Positions 1 to 8,979 of a stretch of 64,000 bases of DNA are shown piece after piece. Within the stretch, counting starts at the first letter, position 1; each line of letters begins with the position of its first letter. The position numbers and the translations under genes were made by a program. This stretch comes from Gelatoporia subvermispora B (taxonomy: Eukaryota; Basidiomycota; Agaricomycetes; Polyporales; Gelatoporiaceae). The notes under the pieces are model-generated. The model was not told where the DNA came from, ran no database searches, and saw nothing but the letters and a program-made list of their open reading frames with translations. The stretch is taken from assembly GCA_000320605.2 (NCBI GenBank), contig KB445810.1, positions 67,722-131,721 on the forward strand. The letters are read 5' to 3'.

Positions 1-2
1 CA

Positions 3-1337
3 AGACTAGTTGCAAAGGGGTTCACGCAAGTTGAAGGTATAGACTACAACGAGACGTTTGCACCGGTGACCAAGTTCTCGTCAATTCGCACGCTACTCGC
101 CCTGGCCACCAAGCACGATCTGGAGATCCATCAAATGGACGTCAAGTCCGCGTTCCTCAACGGGGATCTAGAGGAGGAAATCTACATGGGATGCCCGCCC
201 GGACATGACGCCGGGGATAACAAGGTCTGGAAATTACGCAAGTCGCTCTACGGCCTCAAGCAGGCAAGTCGCGAATGGTACAAGAAATTGCGCAAGGAGT
301 TCGAGGCCCTCGGCTTCAAGCGCTGCAACTCCGACCATAGCATTTTCACCAAGATCGAAGATGGACATCTAATCATAATCGCCGTATACGTCGACGACAT
401 GCTAACGATCTCAGATCATCTCGGAACTGTCAAGCGCGTCAAGGTCGATCTCGGAACTCGATTTGAGATGACTGACCTAGGCGAGGCGCGCTGGATACTC
501 GGAATGGAGATCATACGCGATCGCGGCAAGCGTACCATCGAGTTATCGCAGCGACAATATGTCGAAGGAATCCTAACTCGTTTTGGATTCGAAAACGCAC
601 GCCTGGTGAGCACACCTATGGCAGCGAACCAAAAGCTGATAAAATTATCGGCACCCGAGATCGATCCGAAGCGATACCAAAGTGCCCTCGGATCACTCAT
701 GTACGCGATGCTCGGCACTCGACCCGACATCGCATTCGCAGTGGGCGCACTTAGTCGCCACACAGCGAGCCCAGGAGAAGAACATTGGGCATCCATTATT
801 CGAGTCTACAAGTATCTACGCGGGACTACCGACATGCGACTCGTCTACCGAGGAACGACGCGGGAAGACGAGCTGTTCGGCTATGTCGATGCTGACTGGG
901 GCAGCGATCCGGCAGATCGTATCTCGATCACGGGACATGTATTCCTGATCGCGGGCGGAGCTGTCAGCTGGTCATCGAAGAAGCAGGCGTCCACGGCACT
1001 ATCTACTACGGAAGCGGAGTATATGGCGATGGCATCAGCGACAAAAGAGGCAATCTGGCTCAGGACGCTACTCACGGAGATCAACAACGCAATCGCAAAC
1101 GCGACGACGCTTCTGGCGGACAACCAATCGGCAATGGCTCTCGCGCGCAACGCGGAGTTCCACGAGCGGACGAAGCACATCGGCGTGAGGTACCACTTCA
1201 CCCGAGAGAAGATCGAGAGCGGCGAGGTGGATGTGGAGTACATTCCGACGTCGGATCAAGTGGCAGACGTGTTGACGAAGGGTTTAGCACGGGAGAAGCA
1301 CGAGAGGTTTACGCAGGGGATGGGCTTAGAATGGTGA
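3..1337 (+). mobile_element. Ty1/copia retrotransposon Pol, 3' part (reverse transcriptase and RNase H)
   Basis: The reading frame is open from the window edge, so the 5' part of Pol lies outside. The copia reverse transcriptase is clear: the frame opens with LVAKGFTQVEGIDYNETFAP, the active site is YVDD (AVYVDDM, about base 387), and KSLYGLKQA and LGSLMYAMLGTRPDI follow. RNase H is also present (GYVDADWGSD, then SSKKQASTALSTTEAEYMA) and the usual copia tail KHIGVRYHF...DQVADVLTKGL closes it. No stop or frameshift interrupts the visible part, so this copy may be recent or autonomous. The LTR begins 25 bases after the stop, as expected for copia. Reverse transcription and priming are family knowledge; integrity of gag, protease and integrase cannot be judged here. 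Confidence 0.93.
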
Positions 1338-1361
1338 GCGCTCCACTACCGCTGAGTGGGC

Positions 1362-1680
1362 GTGTTGGAAGTCGAGGGACGCAGCACCGGGAGTGGACGC
1401 GGTGGCTGACGCACGTGGTCGAGGAGATTAGGTAATCGAGGAGAGAAAACAAACAGCAAATGTTTCGAGTGCCTCAGTCCGTACTGCTACGCTACGCGAG
1501 CGCGAGACTGAGGTACGCCCGTTTTATTACTTAGATTGTCACTCTAGCTTACAGTAGACTAGACCGGCACTGCGTGCCTTTCCCGCAGGTAATGCTATAG
1601 TCCGTACTGCTACGCTACGCGAGCGCGAGACTGAGACCGGCACTGCGTGCCTTTCCCGCAGATCTAGCGCATACCGAACA
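1362..1680 (+). repeat. 3' LTR of the copia element, with internal duplications
   Basis: A purine-rich stretch (gagtgggcg) just after the pol stop precedes TGTTGG at 1362; the LTR probably ends at 1680 with CCGAACA, nearly complementary to its start. The partner LTR lies outside the window, so the right boundary is inferred from the imperfect TG...CA ends only. Inside, a 37-nt unit at 1476-1512 recurs at 1599-1635, and a 27-nt unit at 1562-1588 recurs at 1635-1661, so the regulatory part of the LTR has been duplicated. Confidence 0.65.
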
Positions 1681-2159
1681 AAATGATGTCCTTCAGCTCT
1701 GATTTTATTTGAGCAGATCGTGACAATTGATCAAGAGATAGAAGTCATGTGGGGGCAGAGGTTCAGCATTGTTCCGCTTCTCTTCTTCCTGATGCGCTGG
1801 ACATGTCTTATTCTGGCGCTCTTCTATGCTGTCACATGGATAAACAATCTTGAAAGGTTTGCGGTACGGAAAGAAGTACTTCAGAACTAACAGAAAGGCT
1901 CATGTTTCAATAACTGCTGCCATGTTCATTCAGAGGTCAGGGTATATCACATATTGATCTCGTTCATTGAGACATCATCTTGTGCTCAGCTGCAAAACAA
2001 TGCTCATAATCCCTTATGGGTTAATCACACTGTCGGCAATCTCATCATCAGGTGAATCTCAATACAAAGCCATAAATCTCCAGAGCCTGAACATCCCATC
2101 CTATCTAGCCTTCACAAGCCTTCGACTCTACGCAGTTACTGCACGCATTGTACCGACTA
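1681..2159. other. Intergenic spacer between two LTR elements
   Basis: About 480 bases, visibly richer in A and T than the flanking elements. No coding frame with recognisable protein, no RNA gene and no clear repeat was seen. Confidence 0.5.
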
Positions 2160-2164
2160 CTGCC

Positions 2165-2410
2165 TGTTGGAACTTGGAATTGGAGTCGGACGATTCGGGT
2201 GGTACGGCGGCGCGACGGAACTGAGCACGGCGGGAACGGCGGGTGCAAGCTTACGCGCTCGCGTTCATCCGTGCCTGGTAGCTAGAGTTACCTTAATTAG
2301 TGGCGTTCTGTGTATTTAGATACCTCGTGCTCGTCAACGTACGGCGCGCGTTTGCAACGCGGGCTCACTACATCACCCCGGAACACCTCGCGCGACGGCT
2401 TGTTCCAACA
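2165..2410 (+). repeat. 5' LTR of gag-only element
   Basis: A 246-bp long terminal repeat starting TGTTGGAACTTGG and ending GCTTGTTCCAACA, so the ends are short inverted repeats. It nearly matches 3484-3729, with two substitutions near its 5' end. It directly follows the target duplication CTGCC. Confidence 0.93.
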
Positions 2411-2541
2411 CAAACGCGCTGTATAGCCCTCTGTTCTTGACGCATCGCGATATTCCCTTTTTTGGGTCTTATCTGGCAGAAATTGAAGAACTATCAAAGA
2501 ACCCCTGTTGACAACAACATACCCCACTCTATACTCGTACA

Positions 2542-3420
2542 ATGTCTGATACCACATACGAACGAGGCTTCCCGCGACTTAATGACTCCAACTATGCAGA
2601 GTGGTCCATGCGGATGGAGGCCAAGCTCATCCGACGGAAGCTCTGGGACGGGGTCGTTACAGTCTCTGTTGCTACGACGGAGACCGAGCCGGAAAAGGTA
2701 GACGAGGAGACGAAGAAGATTTTGTACGCACGCGATGTGCAGAAGATGGTGGAGGCGCGCGCAGAGATGATCCTGCGTGCAGAAGATGGTCAGCTGGCGC
2801 ACATGCGGTCACGCGACCCACGGGAGATCTGGCAGACGCTCGCGGAGGTCCACAAGGCTCGCGGGTTTGCAACGCAGCTGGCGATGAAGCGACACTTTCT
2901 TACAGCCAAGAAGCGGTCGGATCAGACGATGCAGGCCTGGATAGGCAACATAAGGAGCATGGCCTTCCGGATAGGGGAGGCAGATATCGTGGTGAGCGAG
3001 CAGGACCAGATTCTCGCGGTTACGATGGGCTTGCCACCATCATACGACACGGTCATCATCGCGCTCGACTCGACTCCGACCGAGCAGCTCACACTTGAAC
3101 GCGTCGTCTCACGTCTTCTCAATGAAGAAATCCGACAGTCGTCATCGGGTGCCCCTCAGTCCCACTCTCGTTCCCGCGACCCCGGCGTTGCTGCAGCTAC
3201 TATGAAGGCGCTTATAAGGGGGGAGATGCCGAAAGGGCGCCTTATCGACCGGTCAGAGGTGCAGTGCTATTTCTGCGATAATTTCGGCCACTTCAAGTCC
3301 GAGTGCCCGGAGAAGGCGAAGTGGGAGACAGAGAAGGCAAAGACGAAGGAGGCGGAGGCTGCGGGGGGTCATTCGGCAATACTCGCAACGACCTTTGGAC
3401 CCGTAGCCGGAGCTTGGTGA
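2542..3420 (+). CDS. Copia-type Gag polyprotein (292 aa) of the gag-only element
   Basis: Single-exon frame starting at ATG 2542, 131 nt after the 5' LTR. The N-terminus (GFPRLNDSNYAEWSMRMEAKL) has the sequence style of copia Gag with DUF4219/UBN2 domains; the middle (DPREIWQTLAEVHKARG...LTAKKRSDQTMQAWIGNIRSMAFRI) is typical UBN2. A CCHC zinc knuckle CYFCDNFGHFKSEC (spacing CX2CX4HX4C) lies near residues 240-253. Gag packages element RNA into virus-like particles in the cytoplasm. The frame stops before any protease or polymerase and ends 63 nt before the 3' LTR, so this is the whole coding capacity of the element. Its intactness suggests recent origin or selection to keep a trans-acting Gag. 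Confidence 0.88.
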   Translation: MSDTTYERGFPRLNDSNYAEWSMRMEAKLIRRKLWDGVVTVSVATTETEPEKVDEETKKILYARDVQKMVEARAEMILRAEDGQLAHMRSRDPREIWQTLAEVHKARGFATQLAMKRHFLTAKKRSDQTMQAWIGNIRSMAFRIGEADIVVSEQDQILAVTMGLPPSYDTVIIALDSTPTEQLTLERVVSRLLNEEIRQSSSGAPQSHSRSRDPGVAAATMKALIRGEMPKGRLIDRSEVQCYFCDNFGHFKSECPEKAKWETEKAKTKEAEAAGGHSAILATTFGPVAGAW

Positions 3421-3483
3421 CTATGGGGGTGCGGACCTTTTTCTCTCACTTGAACATGTGCTCGCGCTGAGCTTGTGGGGGTG

Positions 3484-3729
3484 TGTTGGAACTTGGAATT
3501 GGAGTCAGACGATTCGGGTGGTACGTCGGCGCGACGGAACTGAGCACGGCGGGAACGGCGGGTGCAAGCTTACGCGCTCGCGTTCATCCGTGCCTGGTAG
3601 CTAGAGTTACCTTAATTAGTGGCGTTCTGTGTATTTAGATACCTCGTGCTCGTCAACGTACGGCGCGCGTTTGCAACGCGGGCTCACTACATCACCCCGG
3701 AACACCTCGCGCGACGGCTTGTTCCAACA
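3484..3729 (+). repeat. 3' LTR of gag-only element
   Basis: Second copy of the 246-bp LTR, preceded by a G-rich polypurine tract and followed by the target duplication CTGCC at 3730-3734. Confidence 0.93.
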
Positions 3730-3793
3730 CTGCCGTAGCGGCATTTAGTCTGGCGGCAATTACAATCCTCGTGGTATGATTACAACCTCCTGT

Positions 3794-4354
3794 GTAAGGC
3801 TCCAACCTTTTACTTTACGTTTACAAAATTTGTGTATATAGATAGTAAAGTGTAAATAGATAGTAAATACCCAGTATAAAGTGTTTAGATGCTCTAAATT
3901 GGCGGGAGTTCTGGGATGAGCACCAGTGTCTTATAAATCCACTCACATAACATTGTAGTCACTTTGATAGGTGTTCAGAATAAAAATAATCACTTCTGGC
4001 CTGGAAACAAGAGTCTCGACACACAGAATCAAAACAGTGTGAAGCGTGGGAGTTCTCAAATGTGCATGTGACATAAATTGGCCAATCATAATGAGTGCCT
4101 ATGTGACTGCCAGATGTGCACATTAGCCAGATTTGTGTAAGCACTTCACTTTGCTGGCATTCAGGAGCTTCATGGTTTGGTTTTCACTTGCATTAGAGCA
4201 GTATACTAACATCCCTGCACTCTTAATAAGTGAGGTGAGTAAACTGTATATACTGGGTATTTACTGTTTACTTGGGAGGCTGTATGTAGATAGCAAATTT
4301 AAATGGAATAAACAGTTTTAAACTGTTTATTAAAGTAAAAGGTTGGAGCCTTAC
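3794..4354. mobile_element. MITE-like non-autonomous DNA transposon, 561 bp
   Basis: Perfect 24-bp terminal inverted repeats (3794-3817 and 4331-4354, outer end GTAAGGCTCCAACC) flanked by a 6-bp direct repeat TCCTGT (3788-3793 and 4355-4360). A second, internal inverted pair lies near 3860-3880 and 4245-4265 (core TAAATACCCAGTATA). The interior is AT-rich and encodes nothing recognisable. The superfamily is not assignable: the repeat ends and a 6-bp duplication do not match a common class I can name with confidence. Confidence 0.82.
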
Positions 4355-4606
4355 TCCTGTGGCTAAACATTGAGGAGAAATCTAAGTGTACAACCAGCTT
4401 GTGTTTATCAAGTCCTTCGATACGACTGCATCTCTATTGGTTGGAAATACGTGCGTATTGGGAATTGAACTATCAAGTCATGCATACACAATGTAGGATT
4501 TTTCTGTCCAAAAATATTCACAAAAGTCGACTCATAATACTGCACAGGTGTGAGTAGTGATCTGTACCTGATACCTTATCACCACAACTCTCTTCCCTGA
4601 ACTGCA

Positions 4607-4962
4607 GTGATAGTCACATCGCGCACATGCACCATTTTCATCGATGCTATCTTTGTCATCGCCACTTGGATCAAAGTCGGGTCAATGTGGAGATTCAGTC
4701 GTGAACTCGGCATCGCGATGCCTCTTGCTACGATGGTTTTACGAGATGGTAAGTACTCGTGCAGTATATTCCAGCCATTAAAGCACTAATCAACATTTCA
4801 GGTTTCCTGTATTTCTTGTATGTCGCCCGAAGACAATATGTTACTCTAGATTTCTTACACATCGATTGCAGCATCTTGACTGCGCTCAACGTCATTCAGA
4901 TTGTCGCAACAGTGTTTAACGTGTGTCGCTATTGTTCAGACATTAAGTCGTTGATTTATTGA
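4607..4962 (+). pseudogene. Possible remnant of a basidiomycete multi-pass membrane protein (DUF6533-like)
   Basis: Two short frames separated by an intron-like GT...AG gap encode LATMVLRDG followed by GFLYFLYVARRQ and then SILTALNVIQIVATVFNVC. The motif 'LRDG + hydrophobic helix + NVIQIV' resembles the C-terminal helices of the abundant basidiomycete 7-TM proteins annotated with DUF6533. No start or N-terminal helices are found upstream, which the MITE would have interrupted if the gene ran that way. Recognition rests on short motifs only; it may be chance. Confidence 0.3.
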
Positions 4963-5761
4963 CTGAGATAAACCGGCCCCAGAAATTCATCTACAGCATT
5001 ATACTCATTACTCCGTAATCGAATTGATCATCTCATGGGCCACCCAGTGTTGACTGACCTGAACTCATATCTAGGATCTCCGCCATCCTATCTTGTCGGT
5101 TCATGCTGAATCTCTCGACCACACAAAACAGAACGAACGGAGATGATGAGAGCAGAAGTAGTGCATCCTCTGCGCACTCCAATCGACACCACAGTTTCCT
5201 CGATAACATCGGCGCGCCGTTGCAGTAGGGCGCGGGATGGTCCCGTCAACCTACTTTGGTCGATAGTGGACACCCAGACTCAGCGCCCGCCGAATGGTTG
5301 AATATGGTCGCTGTAAGCAACCGCACCTAATCGAGCTACTTGAGCACACAAGGCATAGGGTATGACCTCGCGAGTCACACAATTCTACAGAGGGAGGAGC
5401 CAGTACTGCGTTTGTATATTCCGTACGACCGCTAGCCTTTTGGAAACAATGGTCGAGTATCCCGAGTGCCATGTCGAGAGGACTATGCTAACAGAGATAC
5501 ACTTAGTGAAAGGTAAACCCGATGTGCAAGTTGATCATAGGATGACGAACCCTGATACAAATCAGGGATCGAACGGTGCGGACTGATCTTGAATTTCATA
5601 ATCTCGGTCCAGCAGGGCTTGAAGCCTGAAGTTTCAAAGTCAGATATTTCCCGATGCCAGCTGAACCAGCTGTTCATACTTTCTTACCCAACTACACCTA
5701 CCACTCGGTTGTTATCGCTACGCTCACGACGCCACGACTTTTGGGTCCGAGCATGCAAAGG
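4963..5761. other. Spacer without recognisable genes
   Basis: About 800 bases between the membrane-protein remnant and the second inverted-repeat element. Small open frames occur on both strands but none has protein-like composition or known motifs. Confidence 0.45.
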
Positions 5762-6114
5762 TTGGGCTCATCCACAACCCACGCATGTCACGTGCAAATC
5801 GTGACAGACTTTTGTAAATCTATAGGCAACTCACAGGCTCCTGCTATGAGAAATCGAGAACCGATGGAATGTGCGCACAGACTTTTGCAAGATTTCATTG
5901 GTTCTCGATTTTGGATATGAGGATGATTGAGGATGAAGATAGATTTCGACTATAACACCCCTGAAGCGCCATAGGCGCTCTCGGACTTGTCGATCTGGTC
6001 CTTTCGCACCTCGACGCCTGCTTTTCGCCGCGGGGCGCCGGACAAGCATCTTATTGCGTGAGTGTCACATTTAGTCACAATCACATGACATGCGTGGGTT
6101 GTGGATGAGCCCAA
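5762..6114. mobile_element. Second inverted-repeat (MITE-like) element, about 353 bp
   Basis: A 33-bp inverted repeat with one mismatch lies at 5762-5794 and 6082-6114 (core GGGCTCATCCACAACCCACG). The interior carries no gene. No convincing target-site duplication was seen next to the repeats, so the exact ends are uncertain. The repeat sequence is unrelated to that of the 561-bp element upstream. Confidence 0.65.
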
Positions 6115-6208
6115 GCTAAGTTAGCATCAAGTCAGCAAGCTTCTGTGGATAGAGCTCCGTGACCATCGTCTGGGACACCTCGATCCTCGATGAGCCTCAC
6201 GGGGCCCT

Positions 6209-7325
6209 TTACACCACGTCAAGCGCATCCAGAACCCACGCATAGTGTACCGACGTCGCCTCTCTCACGGTGTGGGACATCCCACCCGCAGTATGGGCCT
6301 CCACACCAATAAGACAGACTCCGGTCATTATCGAGGGTATCCTAAGATGTGCATGTAGCAGGCTGTACAAGCTCTTGAGATTGTCCAGCGACTCGAACGC
6401 GAGCCCGTAGCTCCCAGGCAGAATATCATGTGCCCGCAGTAGGTGGTGACCGCATGGTCCGCTTCGTTGATATAGCATAAAGTAATTCGAGGAGACCTGG
6501 TGGCATACTACCCTCGACCAAGCTCTAGTAGAGCTTGGTCTCGAACGTACCATGTTCCAGGTCGTCCTATCCGCCTTTCATGCACTTCCACTTTGTCCCT
6601 TCCTTCCATCTCGACCTTGTACGATCTGCGGGATAGCGACCTGACGTTGCGAGTGAGGTCGGGCCGGCTGGCTGATGAATTGTCACAGGACCCAGACATA
6701 TCCCCTTAGATGTTGGATCCGACAACCCCTGGTTTTGGCCAATTTTACCCGCACAAATTTGGCCCGTTTTTGTCCGCACCAGGATCCACTTGACCGCTGC
6801 GGGGGTCGCTTTTGTCCGCATTACAGATCTAACCTCAAAAAATCGCCCAAAATAGATATAATTCTGAAGAAATTTCTCTGCATCCGGAATACCGAGAAGA
6901 ACAAGATCTACCACTTTTCCGGCCTCCCAGAGCGCAATTAGCGTCGTGAACATCGAATTGTAGAATTGCAAAGCAATTACAGCAGCGGAAGCGAAGCTCA
7001 GAACATCATCAGGCGTGATTCCTGCTACTATGCGCATCCGGAGCTCGTTGGAGCTGTATCATACTCCCTTTTGAGTTTGACTATCTGATAGTTGTATAGT
7101 TAGCCGGTAGCCGACCGAGACACATTACATGGCAGCCGGAGAGCACGATATCTCAGGTAGATACGGAAGGGTTATTTCCATAAATTCATCCAGCGAGGTA
7201 AACATCGAAGTGAACGTATGCGGGTCCTTCAGCGCGTTGGCTCGTTTTGTGTAGACATCCAAGCAGGTGTGTCGCGTCGGCCGCGCTGCCGTGCAGGGCC
7301 GATTTTGTCCGCACCAGGATCTCAC
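6209..7325 (-). other. Unresolved reading-frame remnants interspersed with repeats
   Basis: Minus-strand frames at 7325-7125, 7037-6850 and 6553-6209 encode protein-like stretches (for example ITPDDVLSFASAAVIALQF and SLDEFMEITLPYLPEIS) that are amphipathic and not low complexity, but I do not recognise the family. They are out of register with each other and are interrupted by copies of a repeated motif, so they look like fragments of one or two decayed genes rather than a working gene. Confidence 0.3.
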
Positions 7326-7460
7326 CTTGCCCTCCCTAGTCCACTTCTACCCGCGCAGAATATCGAACTTAGGTCCGTATGTTGGCCATTTTTGTCCGCA
7401 TGATGATCCTACCTTGGCCCATTTTGACCCCCATTTTTGTCCGCACCAGGATCCAACATC
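6709..7460. repeat. Cluster of repeats containing TTTTGTCCGCA(CCAGGATC)
   Basis: The motif TTTTGTCCGCACCAGGATC, or its stem TTTTGTCCGCA, occurs at about 6772, 6811, 7302, 7391 and 7434, all in the same orientation. Related spacer words (GGCCC/GGCCA, ACCCCCAT, TTACCCGCAC) also recur. The cluster is framed by ATGTTGGATCC at 6709-6719 and its complement GGATCCAACAT at about 7450-7460. It borders the orphan glycosyltransferase exon. Confidence 0.6.
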
Positions 7461-7480
7461 ATATGGGGTATGCCGGGGTC

Positions 7481-7770
7481 CTATTGTCACTTGATTTCCA
7501 GGTCGAATGCGTGTAAGCTGTCGGCACTGGGACTTGGGTTTGCGTTCGGCTTTGACGACGGTGCAGATTATTCGACTGGAAGTATCAATGAGGAGAGGAA
7601 GCGATGGGTGGAGATAGACAACCAGGATCAGGTGGTCCCTATCTGGACGGGGTTCGAGCTGTATCACTAGCCGAGGAGAAGGGTGCTCGTATACGAAATT
7701 GCCATCATCTAACACTGTGAGGTTATCGTGCGATCATATTAGGTTGCGTTCTTGTAAGGTACATTCTAGT
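7481..7770 (+). pseudogene. Orphan duplicate of a glycosyltransferase last exon with its 3' flank
   Basis: The sequence from the 3' end of an intron (TTGTCACTTGATTTCCAG) through the coding part (ALGLGFAFGFDDGADYSTG, ending WTGFELYH and a stop near 7670) and about 100 bases of 3' flank nearly copies the terminal exon of the gene at 25626-27874, in opposite orientation. The copy lacks six bases (two residues, Asp-Arg, after GLGF) and has scattered substitutions, several synonymous. No earlier exon of that gene is present upstream. It is therefore a partial segmental duplication that cannot make the enzyme by itself. Confidence 0.85.
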
Positions 7771-8906
7771 CGTCGATGCGTCAGGCCGCCCGGCCGCAAT
7801 GACAGAAATGTTGACAATGCCTTCCTACACTGCTGTGGTTTGTGAAAGCCGCTGGGGATGGTATCAACCCCGGCACCATCGGATTTCACCGCCACTGCTG
7901 GAGTTGCCCCATTGGCTCCAGTGCAGAAGACACATTGCGACCTCACCGGAAGCGAAGCGCGGAGCACACAAGGATAGTCGACATTGCATAGATGTAATGT
8001 GAGTGTGACTGGCACGAACTGCACAAGGAGCGAGCTGGATATTCACAGCATCCTGCCGCGCGCGCCAGCGGAGATTTTGTAAATCGACCTGTTTTGCGGC
8101 GATTTGTGACAGGATCGCTATATACCTGGTATTCTAGCAGAACGAGGAGGGTGCGGATCTGCCAAGTTGTTACGTTCGCAGTCCGAGTTCCGGGCGAGAC
8201 AAGTCCAGACAAGGCAGGTCGTGCTGTAATGGGCGCCGAGAGGAATAACCCGTCTTCCATCAGGACTCTGCGCGACGCTTAGCCATCGCGCACGCGACTC
8301 ACTTCCTCAGCTTGATTCCATGCAGGCTGTATCTCGAGGTCACCAGTGTTCTTTGACGTCCATCTCGGCGACCACTTCATAACAATCGAAGCAGCAGCGA
8401 CAACCGCAGGACGCTCAGCGCTCGTCATCATAGTATCTCCTTTTCGCCGGACGGTAGTAGCACCGAAGGCGTCAACCTCGCGCTGGGCGCTGCATCCTCA
8501 AACATTGCTCAAGGATCAGGAGACAGCCTGGGGCTCTCCTTGGCCCGGTGTCAGCTCGCTGGAGCCTACCATTGACTTCGCTTGGTCACTTGTCGCCTGA
8601 CTCACATTTTGTGGCGGCAATGAAATCCTGAGCCTTTCTCGCCATTATGCATCGAAATCCACGCAAATTGCTATCGACAAATGCGCACCCTCGCCGGATT
8701 TCTCTCATGCAGGCACTAGCAAGATACGGAGAGGCGCAAGGCTCAGGACTTCACGACATTGTCGGAGCCGCTGAGAGCCGTAGCAGGAAACACATGCTTA
8801 CTCGCTTGTGACCGTGCTTCTCGTAATGAGCGCGTTGGAAACGCCAGCGACAACTTGGCGAGCTTGTCTTATGCGCTCGCCGTGGCATTCCTACTCCATC
8901 GCTTCT
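7771..8906. other. Spacer upstream of the GMC oxidoreductase gene
   Basis: About 1.1 kb with no recognisable gene. Short frames exist on both strands but have no known motifs. An imperfect inverted repeat (GAAATCCTGAGCCTTTCTC near 8625 and GCAAGGCTCAGGACTTC near 8735) is the only structure noted. Confidence 0.4.
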
Positions 8907-8913
8907 TATATAA
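8907..8913 (+). promoter_or_regulatory. TATA box of the GMC oxidoreductase gene
   Basis: TATATAA lies 67 bases upstream of the ATG at 8980, a normal position for a fungal core promoter with a short leader. Confidence 0.6.
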
Positions 8914-8979
8914 GTCGGCGGACATACATGATGGTATATACCACCCACGACAACGTCGTCCTTCTAACGTCCAGATAAC

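Larger units (their letters stand above)
2165..3729 (+). mobile_element. Complete non-autonomous gag-only LTR retrotransposon (TR-GAG-like)
   Basis: A 1,565-bp element bounded by two 246-bp LTRs (2165-2410 and 3484-3729) that start TGTTGG and end CCAACA. It is flanked by the 5-bp target-site duplication CTGCC (2160-2164 and 3730-3734). The LTRs differ at only two positions that I can see, indicating a recent insertion. The interior holds one intact gag frame and nothing else: no protease, integrase or reverse transcriptase. A purine tract (tgtgggggtg) precedes the 3' LTR. I could not recognise a primer-binding site after the 5' LTR. The layout matches elements called TR-GAG in plants; mobilisation would need enzymes from an autonomous copia element in trans, an inference. 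Confidence 0.9.

Noticed and set aside
8610..8760. Imperfect inverted repeat before the GMC gene as a possible MITE
   Set aside because: Arms are short with several mismatches and there is no flanking duplication.
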